A stretch of DNA of 46,423 nucleotides from Ancrocorticia sp. (GTDB taxonomy: Bacteria > Actinomycetota > Actinomycetes > Actinomycetales > Actinomycetaceae): contig JALCLX010000013.1 in NCBI GenBank assembly GCA_022648165.1, positions 1 to 46,423 on the forward strand, in the 5' to 3' direction. The notes under the pieces were generated by a model. The model was given only the letters and a program-made list of their open reading frames with translations, did no database searches and was not told the origin of the DNA. Of the stretch, positions 16,772-26,728 are shown piece by piece; position 1 is the stretch's first letter, and every line of letters starts with the position of its first letter. A program made the translations under genes and the position numbers.

Positions 16772-19700
16772 TTAGTTATTCCCGGAACGCCTCCGCACTG
16801 CCAGGATCACGCCACCGAGGCCCACAAATATCGCAGCCACCAGCGCCATGCCACGCGCATCTGCCCCAGTATCCGGAAGCGCATTGAAGGTGTTTGTAAT
16901 GGTCACGGTTGTTGTACCCTGTCCAACCTCCACACGCCCATCGGCGGGATCGAGCTCCACAGAATTGGCGCCGCCCGCCTCCGTTTCCTTCACCGTACAT
17001 GTCGCACCCGTATAGATATCGCCGATTGTCGCCTTGTATCCATTGGCCTTCGAAAGTTCGACGACGCCGCCGCCGGGCAAATCCAGCGGAACTTCCGTGC
17101 CATCGATTTCGGCTTCGCAAGCGACAGTTGCCTTGAATACGTCATTCGCATGCGCCGCAGCGTTGCCACCCTTGAGTACCTTGACGATCTGGATCGAACC
17201 GGTGTTGAAGGTATTAGTGATGGTCACATCTACGTTCTGGTTCGCTTCGGTGATCGTGACCGCGCCATCGGCCGGATTGAGCTCCACATTATGCGCACCC
17301 GCAGTGTCAGTCTCTGCCACAGAACACGAGGCGCCAACCATGAGCTTATCGAGCGTTGCCGAATAGCCGTTGTCCTTCGACAGAGTCACAACTCCCCCAT
17401 TCGGGAGATCAATCGGAGTCTCTTCACCAGACTTATTCCACGTGCACGCTACCGTTGCCTCGAACGGTCCCGCGCCATATGTCGCGGCACCGGTACCTAC
17501 GACATGCTTCGTGATAGTCAAGGATCCTGTTTCGAACGTGTTCGTCAGTGTAACCTCGGCCTGGCTTGGCGTAGCGACGTCGCCATCCACGGTAACCGGT
17601 GGGATCGTGACCGTCCCGTCCTCCGGAGTAATCGCGGCAGATGTGGCGCCCCCATCATCGGTCTCTGCTACCCGGCAACGAGCTCCCACGATCAGATCGC
17701 TCACCACTGCTGAATAACCATTCTCTGCAGAGAGCGTGACGGCCCCACCGTCTGGAAGATCAAACGGGGTCTCCGCACCATCCTTCTGGTATGTGCACTC
17801 CACCTGAGCCGTGAACGGACCAGCGCCGTAGATCTCCGCACCAGAGCCGCTGCGCACCTTCGTAATCTTCAAGGAACCGAGGTCATAGGTATTCGTCGCC
17901 GTCACCTCAACGTTGCCCACGTCGGCCGCCGTTGCGCCACCCTGAATCTGAATTTCGCTCGACGGCGTAATCACAGACTTCGTGGCACCGCCCGTGGTCT
18001 GCTCCACCACCTGGCACTGCGTGCCCGCTGGGAATACACCAAACGTCTTGGTATCCCCGGCCTTGAGAGTGAAGTCCTCATCAAGCACACCCTGGTCCTT
18101 ATAAGTGCATGCCGCGTTGAATGTGAACTCGCCGGTTCCGTAGATCCCGGCGCCCTCGCCATCAACAGCTTTCGCTACGGTAAGCGTTCCGGCGTCGAAA
18201 CTGTTCGTCACAAGATTCGAGGTCAAAGCCGTCGTGCCGGCGCCTACAGTCACCTGAGCAGAACCATCGCTCTGCTGCACCACGTTGTCTCCTGTAAAGC
18301 TTGTCGCTGCGGCGTCGCCGTCGTTGACCTCGGAAACTGTGCACACAGAACCCACCGGAATGGTATCCTCTGGCGCAGTCCACGTGCCGCCATCCTTCAA
18401 AGTGAAGGAGAGCGCGTCAACGCGCGAATCTGACGGCGTGGCACCAGGCCACGTGATCGTTGTCCCGTTGCTCGCCTTGCAGGAAACCTCGAAGTCGAAA
18501 GGCCCAAAGGTACCCTTGTCTGCCTTCGTTTCAACCTTCTTCGTAACAGAGAGCGCACCCCAATCGTAAGTGTTCGTCAACGTCGCAATCTGCGACTGCG
18601 GCACTTCGTTCGTAGGTTCGCCAGACTCGTCGAACGCGGTGTCGGCAGTGAGAACTTCCACCGAAACCGGATTGCTCCGCAAAGTCTCGCCAAAGCTGCC
18701 GTTCGCGCCGTCCTCCGTCACCGAGCACGTTGCGCCAATCGGAATACCGTGAATCCGCACGGGATCATACGTGCCTTCGGCATTCTTCGTGAGCGTCACC
18801 GTCTTGGTCTTATCCTTGCCGCCCGCAGCATTCGAGAAATACAACGGCGCAGTCGAATCCCCATCAGGAACAGTACAGGCTACACTGGCTGTGAACGTGT
18901 CCGGAGCATAGCTTGCCGCTTCTCCCGTCACCTCTTTCGTGACTTCCAATGAGCCATTGAGCAAACGCACACCCACTTTGTTGGGCGCCTGTTTGTCATG
19001 CAATCCCGTACCGGCGCTTGGCGTATAAGCAGCTCCGAACTGGTTCCACGCCAACTCGTCTTGCGGCACTGGGATAACATTTGACGCACCATCTGTGACG
19101 GTGTCCGTCGTGATCTCATTGCGAGTCTGGAACGTGATTTCTGCAATGGCGCCTGCAGGAAACTCACTGCCCTTTGCATCGTCTGAGCCCAGGTATTGAA
19201 GACGAATACCCGTCACCTTCGCCCAGTCGGTGGAATCATCCACCGTGTACCAGGTCTCGCCGCTCTGTGTACACGGGCCTACGTTCGATGGGCTAGTCAC
19301 CTTATCCAAGGTGTCATAACCGGGGTCGGCAATGAGGCCATTCCAGGTTCCGGCGCACACGTTTGATTGCTGGTAGGTCACCTGCATCGTCACGTGGTCG
19401 GCAATATCGGCGGTGGATTGCGAGCCGAATCCCGAAAGATGGATATCCGGTTTACCCGTCAGAACTGGGCGGAACATCGAACCACGAGAGTTACCGGATA
19501 CGATCAGCTGATCGTTGAGAGTGGGAAGCGGATCGAATACCCAGAAGCCGTCAAAGGAACTTGTGGTTCCCGCATTCGCGACCTGGATCACCCAGCTATC
19601 AGTGCCGCCCTGAACCGAATTTGCCACGCATGGCGACCGATAATACTGCTGACCATCAAGGCCCGTCGTCGTGGCGCACACTTGGGAAGGATCGTTCCAG

Positions 19701-22700
19701 TTTGTCGCGCCATCCAGTGACCCCTTGACACCCTTGAATACGCTGATTGAAGCTCCCGGGTCAACGGTTACCTCATCCCATGTGTCTCCCGAGGTGCGTG
19801 ACGCGTCCGGATCCCACGAGATGTCTGCCTGCTCATCGTCGTCGAATGTAATCGGCGTGATGGCTGCTAGCTCCTCCTTCGTATTCACTGTGGCGGTGTT
19901 TCTCACCTTTTCGTTGGCGCTCACACCGGGTTGAAGCTGAAGCCAAATCCGAATTGTTACGGATTCGCCCGGAGCCAACTTGGCGTTCTTACCCGTCCAA
20001 GCGAACGTTGCCGTCTTACCGTCGGCGGAAAGCGACATAGTCGGTTCGTCTACTCCTTGCGGAACCGTATACGTGACGCCCGCTCCGCCATCGCGATCCT
20101 GCCCGATATAAGCCAAATGGCTCGGCAGGATATCGTCCACGGTGGTGAGAGTTACGTATCCCGTTCCCGTATTCTCTATCGTGATGTCCCACGGTATCGT
20201 GGCGCCACCCTTGACTCGGCGCACACCGTTATTAGCAAGCTTTCCAATGGCGATTTCGCGCGAACCGGAAGTGAAGATGACATCGTCTTTGGCCTGTTTT
20301 TCGTCCGATTTCGCGTTCATTCCCCAACTGCGGCCAGTCACATAATTGTCGACGCCGTCGCGTGGGAATGTCACATCAGATCCCGCCCGATCCGTATCGA
20401 GCACAGTGACGGTGAAGGCGACCGAGGCATTCCAGGCAGGGTTGTTCGTATCGGAGAAAATCGCCTGCTTGCCATCGACGACTCGCGTGAATGTCACACG
20501 AATACCATCAATCGCCGTGAGATCAGTGACGCTGGCTGGAATCGCAACATCCACTATGGGGGACGGAGTTCCTAACACCCAATCTCCACCGGAGATGTGC
20601 ACGTCAAGTTGCGCGGTATTCGCTCCGCTCGGTGCGGTGATCTTTCCAAGCGCCGTGAAATTCATAAGATTCCAGAAGGCGCTCGAATCCGCGTAGTCTT
20701 CCAGGACCACCTTGGTAGGCGACGCCTTCGAGGTTCCTTCGTTGGCAGTCAACGTGACGGTCACGGGATCGTGCCGTGCAGGTTCTGCTATCTCAGCGGG
20801 TGTGATGTCCTTGCCCACAGCGATATCAATGCTCTCGCCATAAAGCGTCTGCTTCGCCGCGCCGTTGGCCTCCGCGTGGTCGGCTTCGCCTACGCCCTCC
20901 GGGCGTACCGCTTGCGCATAAACCGTGTTCTCCACGTCCACGGAATCGTTCTCTGCGACTTTCTGCGCTTCACCTGTGGTGCGCAGCGTCGGACGAAGCT
21001 GCGTGCCGATAGTGGCTGTCAGCTTGTTGTCCTTGGTGATGAGGCCGCCGCCGCCAGCTGCCCCGGTACTCGCCACGGAGGTGAACGTCACCGCATAGCC
21101 GATGACGTCCTGCAGGTGCGCCGCCGTCATCTCATTCACAGCCGCCGCGGTAGTCTGCACCGTGGAGTAACTACCGTTGCTGTACTTCAAAAGCCATACC
21201 CGCGAATTCGCAAGGTCAACCTGGCCTGCCTGCGACGCGGCAAAAGTGAGCTTCGTGATGTTGAGACGGTTGAAGGGTGAATCGCTCGTCAGCTGAGGTG
21301 CATCCGAGCCGCCGCTCCAAGGATCAGCGTTGATAGCTGAACCGGTGTTGGCTGCCAGACAGCCGCCCTGCCCACAATCGTTAGGATCAATAAGGCGGAC
21401 CCACTGGGCTTTCGAGAGCATGTTGGTCTGAACCGTAACCGTAAATGACGACACGGGATAATTACTCTCGGTTACCGTACCCGGAACCGGGACTACCAAA
21501 GAGGTGTCGCCTGCGGTCTTTGTGACCGTAACGTTCGCGTCGCTGCCAAGAATCGTGATCTCATCCGTGGCGTTCAACGTCGTACCATCAGCTGTCAGGC
21601 TTACCGTGTTGCGGACCTCGCTCTTCGAATCCGTGTTATAGGTCTTACCGTTCAGGACCCAGGCACGATAAGCTCTATCCTTGTCTCGCAGCTGCCAGTT
21701 GAGCGTGAAACTTCGGTTCGACCCGTTCTCTGCACCAGAGGCGCCAACGCCGGTTGCGACCCCAGATCCTACTTCAGGCGCCAACGGATCGGTCGTGTTC
21801 TTACGCGCATCTGTGTTCTCTTGCACGGTAATACGTACGCCGATGGTGCTCTCTTGCTGATCGGCCGAAAGGCTCACGCCCTTGAAAGAGCCGTCAGCGT
21901 TCTGCCACGCTCCATTCGGCGCAGAAAGCGCTTGCCACGTAGTGCCATCAAACAGCTCAATCGCCGTGATCGTATCCCACTTGAGATACCAACCGTTGGT
22001 GTATGGCGTATTGGAGGCTCCTATCTTGGCAATCCCTGTCAAATTGAAGGTGTTGAAAACAGAATCCTGGATGTTCGTGGCATTCGGATCATCAGTCAGC
22101 GTGACAGAGTTATACCCTTTCTGGACGTTCCAGGTAATTGCTGTTGTCGCACTCTGCTGCGAAAGCTCCGTTACGCTGTCCTTGTTCCACGATTTTCCGA
22201 GATAGTTGATACCAACTTTTCCTTCTGGATTAACTGTCTTCGCAGTATCCTTATCGGTCACCCTGCCACTCGTGACGGGTTCTCCCTTGTCTGGTGTTCC
22301 CGACGATTGTGCGGATGCCAGATTGGTGTACGTGGTGGTTTCTTTCGGAAGCTCACCGCCCGAACGCAAAGTAACGCGCGCCGTGAAACCGAGATTGGGT
22401 GTCACGGTGATCGTGCTCTTTTGACCAGTATTCTCCACCGATTTCAAGGTAAAACGGACACCGGTCACATCGTCAAGGTCCTTTTCGTTCGCCGCCGCTG
22501 CCACGGAATTCTTCAGCTCCGAGCTGGTCAGCGATACGTACCGCGCGATAGACGAATCACCGTTGTCCAAGGAAATCGACGTCCAGGTTCCGTCTATCTG
22601 CACTTCGAACGAGAACGTATACCCGGCAGGGACTTCGGTTGGCTCAAGCGACGTGAGATCGAAGGCGTTCCAGAAGCTAGTGTCCGGATCAGAGGAATCG

Positions 22701-24415
22701 TATTCATCGGCGATCGTTACCTGGTCCACTGAGGTCATCACCGTGGGCTTGGACTGAGCCCTCAGGCTCACAATCGCATCCTGCCCAGGTACAAGCGGCG
22801 TGTTGTTCGGTATCACTGACTTGTCGATCGTCGTGGTGATCGCGGGGTCCCAGATCGTGAGGGAATCCTTGTCACTTGCAGTAGCGCTAGAGCCATTTGC
22901 TGCAGTGACGGTAGACGTGGCTGTGTTTTCCTGAGGTGCACCTTGCCCACCCACTGCTGCGTCCTGATTCGTTGCCACGCTGAACGGAATCGTCGTTTCC
23001 GCGCCGGCAGGGATGCCATTCGTACCGCTGGGGGCAGAGAAAACGATCTCGAATCCTGTCACCTTCGCCGCGCCGGCCACCGGATTAGCTGGAGTGGTGT
23101 TATCACCGAAGGTGACCTCTTTGGTTTCACCTCCAGCGAGGTGGTAGATCACCTTCGCGCTGGTTGCGCCCTGGGGGTACGCAATAGGACCCGAAAACCC
23201 GCCGAAGTTCTTCTGCCAGCCACTTGCGTCGCCGTCGAAGAAGCTTAGGTCTTTGACCGTCATGGTTTCCACAGAGGATCCCGTGTTCTGCGCGACGATC
23301 GAGCCGGTTGTTCCGATGCCTTTGAGCACGTCCTTATCGGCAAAATTCTTCGTAATCGACGTCTCGAAGCGCGGTGGCGTCACTTTGAGCGTGGCATCGT
23401 CTTCAACTACTGCACTTTTCTGATCTTCAAGGAAATTCTGGGCAGATGCGGTGTTCTTTACCTCGGTACCATTCTTCGAGATATCTGCCCCAGTGACGCG
23501 ATTGTTCTGCCGCTGCGCAACATCAAAGGCAATCGTTCCGGCCGAATCTGATGTGTTCTGGATCGCCGTTCCAGTGAAGGTGAAGCGTAAGCCGCCCACA
23601 TTCACTGCGTCCACACCCTGCGGCAGCGTGAATTCCGTGCCTGGCGTCCCAGAAACCCAATTCCACGTGGTCCCATTGAATACGTACGCATCTGTCTGAA
23701 CCTTATCCGCACCCTCGGGCAGCTTCCCACCTGCCGCAAAACCAGCAAAGTCCACCACTGCGAATGGATTGTCCTCGCTGAGAGTGGCAGCTCCGTCGTC
23801 CAGAGAAGCGCTAGTAACTGGGTCGACGACCACCACCTTCGTCACCGGAACATTTGAGCTGTTCCCCACCGACATGCTGATGGTAGACGTACCACCCTCA
23901 GAAAAAGCCTGCTGCGAAGGCTGCCAGTCCTTTGAGATAGTTGCAGCAAGCGCAACGCCCGCGTGCACAGTGATATCTGCGCTCGCCTGTTTATCTGCAG
24001 CATTGTCTGCGGTCCCATAAGCGGTATTCGTCAATACTTGGTCATTGCGCGAATCGTTTGGGCTGAATCCCGCAGGAACCTTCAGCGTGAGGAAAATCGA
24101 TCGCACACTGATCCTCTGCCCAACCTGGCCATCGCCAAGATTGTCGGTGAAGGTGTAGACGAAATAATCGCCTTGCGCCAACGTAGAAGGCTGGGCGATC
24201 TCCGTGCCTTCGGCGTTGTACCACGTCATCGCATAATTCGTTGCCTCGGAACGAAAATCTTCAACTTCGAAACCCGAAAGGTCTGGCAACACATCTTTGA
24301 TAGCCGCATTCACGCAATCTTCTTCAGAGCAGGAACTCTGGATCTGGTACGTGAGCGTATCCCCTGGCTTGAGGGTGTCCGACTCCTTGTCGTTCACCGT
24401 CTTTTGCAGGTTCAA
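16772..24415 (-). CDS. giant LPxTG wall-anchored surface protein with DUF5979 repeats (main part)
   Basis: These 2,547 residues lack their own signal peptide. The N-terminal two thirds hold about six large beta-rich modules, each with a (T/S)xFWNxFDLTSL-like segment followed by an IDGTTW-like strand (DUF11/adhesin style). The last third has six DUF5979-type repeats beginning GSLxITK at roughly 100-residue spacing, each with a Cys pair suited to a disulfide. The C-terminus is classical for sortase: LPDTG, a hydrophobic helix, then RRRSGNN. It should be exported and linked to peptidoglycan, forming a long stalk for adhesion. The ORF's only available start is a TTG at 24415. The signal peptide is encoded in another frame just upstream (24412-24711); adding one base to an AAAA run joins both. 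No sortase gene is in the window. Confidence 0.9.
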   Translation of the reverse strand: MNLQKTVNDKESDTLKPGDTLTYQIQSSCSEEDCVNAAIKDVLPDLSGFEVEDFRSEATNYAMTWYNAEGTEIAQPSTLAQGDYFVYTFTDNLGDGQVGQRISVRSIFLTLKVPAGFSPNDSRNDQVLTNTAYGTADNAADKQASADITVHAGVALAATISKDWQPSQQAFSEGGTSTISMSVGNSSNVPVTKVVVVDPVTSASLDDGAATLSEDNPFAVVDFAGFAAGGKLPEGADKVQTDAYVFNGTTWNWVSGTPGTEFTLPQGVDAVNVGGLRFTFTGTAIQNTSDSAGTIAFDVAQRQNNRVTGADISKNGTEVKNTASAQNFLEDQKSAVVEDDATLKVTPPRFETSITKNFADKDVLKGIGTTGSIVAQNTGSSVETMTVKDLSFFDGDASGWQKNFGGFSGPIAYPQGATSAKVIYHLAGGETKEVTFGDNTTPANPVAGAAKVTGFEIVFSAPSGTNGIPAGAETTIPFSVATNQDAAVGGQGAPQENTATSTVTAANGSSATASDKDSLTIWDPAITTTIDKSVIPNNTPLVPGQDAIVSLRAQSKPTVMTSVDQVTIADEYDSSDPDTSFWNAFDLTSLEPTEVPAGYTFSFEVQIDGTWTSISLDNGDSSIARYVSLTSSELKNSVAAAANEKDLDDVTGVRFTLKSVENTGQKSTITVTPNLGFTARVTLRSGGELPKETTTYTNLASAQSSGTPDKGEPVTSGRVTDKDTAKTVNPEGKVGINYLGKSWNKDSVTELSQQSATTAITWNVQKGYNSVTLTDDPNATNIQDSVFNTFNLTGIAKIGASNTPYTNGWYLKWDTITAIELFDGTTWQALSAPNGAWQNADGSFKGVSLSADQQESTIGVRITVQENTDARKNTTDPLAPEVGSGVATGVGASGAENGSNRSFTLNWQLRDKDRAYRAWVLNGKTYNTDSKSEVRNTVSLTADGTTLNATDEITILGSDANVTVTKTAGDTSLVVPVPGTVTESNYPVSSFTVTVQTNMLSKAQWVRLIDPNDCGQGGCLAANTGSAINADPWSGGSDAPQLTSDSPFNRLNITKLTFAASQAGQVDLANSRVWLLKYSNGSYSTVQTTAAAVNEMTAAHLQDVIGYAVTFTSVASTGAAGGGGLITKDNKLTATIGTQLRPTLRTTGEAQKVAENDSVDVENTVYAQAVRPEGVGEADHAEANGAAKQTLYGESIDIAVGKDITPAEIAEPARHDPVTVTLTANEGTSKASPTKVVLEDYADSSAFWNLMNFTALGKITAPSGANTAQLDVHISGGDWVLGTPSPIVDVAIPASVTDLTAIDGIRVTFTRVVDGKQAIFSDTNNPAWNASVAFTVTVLDTDRAGSDVTFPRDGVDNYVTGRSWGMNAKSDEKQAKDDVIFTSGSREIAIGKLANNGVRRVKGGATIPWDITIENTGTGYVTLTTVDDILPSHLAYIGQDRDGGAGVTYTVPQGVDEPTMSLSADGKTATFAWTGKNAKLAPGESVTIRIWLQLQPGVSANEKVRNTATVNTKEELAAITPITFDDDEQADISWDPDASRTSGDTWDEVTVDPGASISVFKGVKGSLDGATNWNDPSQVCATTTGLDGQQYYRSPCVANSVQGGTDSWVIQVANAGTTSSFDGFWVFDPLPTLNDQLIVSGNSRGSMFRPVLTGKPDIHLSGFGSQSTADIADHVTMQVTYQQSNVCAGTWNGLIADPGYDTLDKVTSPSNVGPCTQSGETWYTVDDSTDWAKVTGIRLQYLGSDDAKGSEFPAGAIAEITFQTRNEITTDTVTDGASNVIPVPQDELAWNQFGAAYTPSAGTGLHDKQAPNKVGVRLLNGSLEVTKEVTGEAASYAPDTFTASVACTVPDGDSTAPLYFSNAAGGKDKTKTVTLTKNAEGTYDPVRIHGIPIGATCSVTEDGANGSFGETLRSNPVSVEVLTADTAFDESGEPTNEVPQSQIATLTNTYDWGALSVTKKVETKADKGTFGPFDFEVSCKASNGTTITWPGATPSDSRVDALSFTLKDGGTWTAPEDTIPVGSVCTVSEVNDGDAAATSFTGDNVVQQSDGSAQVTVGAGTTALTSNLVTNSFDAGTLTVAKAVDGEGAGIYGTGEFTFNAACTYKDQGVLDEDFTLKAGDTKTFGVFPAGTQCQVVEQTTGGATKSVITPSSEIQIQGGATAADVGNVEVTATNTYDLGSLKITKVRSGSGAEIYGAGPFTAQVECTYQKDGAETPFDLPDGGAVTLSAENGYSAVVSDLIVGARCRVAETDDGGATSAAITPEDGTVTIPPVTVDGDVATPSQAEVTLTNTFETGSLTITKHVVGTGAATYGAGPFEATVACTWNKSGEETPIDLPNGGVVTLSKDNGYSATLDKLMVGASCSVAETDTAGAHNVELNPADGAVTITEANQNVDVTITNTFNTGSIQIVKVLKGGNAAAHANDVFKATVACEAEIDGTEVPLDLPGGGVVELSKANGYKATIGDIYTGATCTVKETEAGGANSVELDPADGRVEVGQGTTTVTITNTFNALPDTGADARGMALVAAIFVGLGGVILAVRRRSGNN

Positions 24416-24711
24416 ATATACTGTGGCTTTTCGCCGTTATTCGTTGCCGCGCGTGGAGTCTTTGACTGGGCCGTCTGCGCTGACGGCTGGGACTGAGCAG
24501 GCGTTTGGTCAGCCAGTTGCGACGTGTTCTCCGTCGCATCGGAAACTGGCGTGGAATCAGGTTGGGCCGGCTCCGCCGTCGCAGCACCACCTGAAATGAA
24601 AGCTGAAAGCACAAGTGCAGAGGATCCAAGCATGGCGCCTAGCCGCATTGTCCATTTTCTTCTGCCTGATGAGCTGCGAGGCGTATCCGTACGTCTGGCC
24701 TTCAGTCGCAT
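24412..24711 (-). CDS. signal-peptide part of the giant surface protein, out of frame
   Basis: This 99-residue ORF begins MRLKARRTDTPRSSSGRRKW, continues with a hydrophobic stretch (LGAMLGSSALVLSAFISGG) and a likely cleavage site at ATA-EP, then a Pro/Gln/Thr-rich region, and stops at NNGEKPQYI. The ATG at 24711 has AAGGGGAAA upstream. The stop overlaps the start of the 2,547-residue ORF. If the AAAA run at 24428-24431 had five bases, translation would pass through GEKATVYLNLQKTVNDKES into the main protein. This is either a sequencing error, a real frameshift mutation, slippage-based on/off control, or programmed -1 frameshifting at GAAAAG. I regard both ORFs as one gene. Confidence 0.88.
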   Translation of the reverse strand: MRLKARRTDTPRSSSGRRKWTMRLGAMLGSSALVLSAFISGGAATAEPAQPDSTPVSDATENTSQLADQTPAQSQPSAQTAQSKTPRAATNNGEKPQYI

Positions 24712-25062
24712 TATTTCCCCTTTTTGTTTTGGCGTGAGCACCACAGCAACCGATTGCGTGCGCGAAACGCGTAACCGTTAACATCGCTTGGGATATGTGA
24801 TCAGCAACGAAGCCCCGGATGCATCACTTAACATCCGCACCGTATCGTAACTGAACTTTTCCAGTATCATTGAACGTTGTTTAGTTCACAAGTCCCAATC
24901 CACTCTCGAGTTGTGGCGATTCTCATACAATTTCCGACTAGCTACGCGGATAACGAAGCGCAGCCACTGCACCTAACCGTCTCGAGTACGATTGCTTTCA
25001 CAGAGAAATCTGCGTATACGCCACCGCAAACCGAATAGGGTGGCTGGAAGGGCAATTCTGCA
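24712..25062. promoter_or_regulatory. divergent promoter region between surface protein and fixA
   Basis: These 351 AT-richer bases must hold the promoters of both divergent units. An inverted repeat TGAAC-N8-GTTCA lies at 24871-24888 and could be an operator. The ribosome site of the surface protein (AAGGGG) is at 24716-24721, and GGAAGGG stands 11 bases before the fixA ATG. Exact -10/-35 boxes are not convincing. Confidence 0.4.
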
Positions 25063-25824
25063 ATGACTGTCGTTGTCGCGTACAAATGGGCATATAACCC
25101 ACAGGAAGCTTCGGTTTCTTCGGACGGCCAGGTGGACTGGAGCCGCGCGAAAGCCGCAGTTTCAGCGGATGATCCAGTGGCAATACAAGTGGGACGGCAG
25201 CTCGCCGATAACTTAGCAACCGATCTTGTCTCAGTGAGCGTGGGTACAGCCGCGGCTGCCACACCAATGGCGCGCAAAGCGGCAATGTCGCGTGGAATTG
25301 ATCGCGGTATCATCGCCACTGCCCCGGATACCGAATCGTGGGACATCACCACGACCGCTCAGGGTATTGCTGCCCTGGTGCACCGCGTGCCGGATGCCCA
25401 AATCCTGATAGCAGGCGACGCCGCCATCGACGACAACGCGAAAATGGCGCCTGCGATCGCAGCGGGTTATTTAGGATGGCCTTGTTTCCAAAACGTCGTC
25501 GGAATAACGCCACGTGAGGGCGGATGGAACGTCATTCAGGCGGTCGACGGCGGGAGCCGCACCATCGCTGTCACAGGTCCCGTGGTATGCATGGTGACGC
25601 CAGACGCCGCACTCCCCCACATTCCTGGCATGAAGGACATTCTCAGCGCGGGAAAGAAGCCAGCAGATGTCATTGACGCATCAGAACTCGCACTCGCGTC
25701 CCACAGAATATCGGTTGTGAGCGCCGAAAAGCCGCCGGCACGCGAACGGCTGAAAGTCGTGTTCGAAGGCCCAGATGCACCACGTCAACTGATTGCAGCG
25801 CTGCGCCAAGAATCAGCTCTTTAA
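25063..25824 (+). CDS. fixA: electron transfer flavoprotein beta subunit (FixA)
   Basis: These 253 residues follow the ETF beta fold: an N-terminal VVVAYKWAYNP, the AMP/nucleotide region VSVGTAAAATPMARKAAMSRGIDRGI, and the conserved DNAKMAPAIAAGYLGWPCFQNV near residue 125-146. With FixB it forms the heterodimer that passes electrons to FixC and FixX. It heads a compact fixA-fixB-fixC-fixX run (gaps of 16, 9 and 12 bases). Anaerobic FixABCX systems deliver electrons from NADH or acyl-CoA-type donors to quinone or ferredoxin. The partner dehydrogenase is not encoded next to it. Confidence 0.9.
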   Translation: MTVVVAYKWAYNPQEASVSSDGQVDWSRAKAAVSADDPVAIQVGRQLADNLATDLVSVSVGTAAAATPMARKAAMSRGIDRGIIATAPDTESWDITTTAQGIAALVHRVPDAQILIAGDAAIDDNAKMAPAIAAGYLGWPCFQNVVGITPREGGWNVIQAVDGGSRTIAVTGPVVCMVTPDAALPHIPGMKDILSAGKKPADVIDASELALASHRISVVSAEKPPARERLKVVFEGPDAPRQLIAALRQESAL

Positions 25825-25840
25825 CAATTCGGGAGACATC

Positions 25841-26719
25841 ATGACAACGTGGATAGTCACAACAACATCTGAGGTCGCGAATCTGTTCGACCAGGCGAAG
25901 GCTCTGGGTGGCCCAGTGACCGCCGTTCTCGTGGGACTCACAGGATCATTCCCGGCAGCGACAACAAACATCACGTTCAACCTCGGCCCAGACACGCCCA
26001 CGGAGGCTGCAGCTCCAGCAGTGGCAGCGCACGTTACCGCTACAGATGGGGACGTCGTACTGCTGCCGGACCTTCCTGAAACTCGTGTCATCGCAGGCGC
26101 GATCGCCGCTCGCCTGAACGCACCGGTGCTTCCGCACACCTCCGTGCTCGCACCAGGCCAGTACGCCGTCGAACGCTATGGGGGAATCCTTCAGGAAACC
26201 GTCTCCACGGAGGCGCCGACCATCGTCCTAACAGAAGGCGGCGCACAAGAAGAGCTCTCCTCTGAAGCGGCTGACACAGCTGAGCCATCGCCACACTATG
26301 ATGCCCATGTCATCGAAACGAACGTAGCATCCGAGGCGCGCACCGATTTAGCTCACGCATCTCGTATCGTCGCATTAGGGCGCGGGTTCGCTCAACGATC
26401 CGACCTGGATCTGGGGCGAAAACTCGCAGCAGCCATCGGAGCATCCGTTGCATGTTCACGGCCCCTCACAGAAGGCGAACAGTGGATGCCAAAGGACAGT
26501 TATGTCGGTATCTCCGGGCAAAAGGTGAGCCCCGATCTCTATATCGCCGTTGGTATTTCAGGAGAACTCCAGCACACTCTGGGCGTACGCGATGCCCGCA
26601 TCGTCGTCGCGATCAATTCAGATCCCACTGCCGCCATGTTTGATCAGGCAGATTACGGAATCGTGGGCGATCTCTACCAGGTGTTGCCCGAACTGACGGC
26701 CGAGCTCAACCCATCCTAA
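25841..26719 (+). CDS. fixB: electron transfer flavoprotein alpha subunit (FixB)
   Basis: The protein has 292 residues. The C-terminal FAD-binding part is recognisable: RIVALGRGFAQRSDLDLGRK, then AIGASVACSRPLTEGEQWMP, YVGISGQKVSPDLYIAVGIS, GELQHTLGVRDARIVVAINS and DPTAAMFDQADYGIVGDLYQ. I chose the ATG at 25841 with GGGAG 5 bases upstream; an ORF extension to 25793 reads into the end of fixA. It pairs with FixA to bind FAD and shuttle electrons to FixC. Confidence 0.92.
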   Translation: MTTWIVTTTSEVANLFDQAKALGGPVTAVLVGLTGSFPAATTNITFNLGPDTPTEAAAPAVAAHVTATDGDVVLLPDLPETRVIAGAIAARLNAPVLPHTSVLAPGQYAVERYGGILQETVSTEAPTIVLTEGGAQEELSSEAADTAEPSPHYDAHVIETNVASEARTDLAHASRIVALGRGFAQRSDLDLGRKLAAAIGASVACSRPLTEGEQWMPKDSYVGISGQKVSPDLYIAVGISGELQHTLGVRDARIVVAINSDPTAAMFDQADYGIVGDLYQVLPELTAELNPS

Positions 26720-26728
26720 GGAGCCCCA

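Noticed and set aside
20597-21280. Long antisense ORFs inside the surface protein gene
   Set aside because: They follow from the codon use of the real gene on the other strand; no starts with ribosome sites and no recognisable domains.
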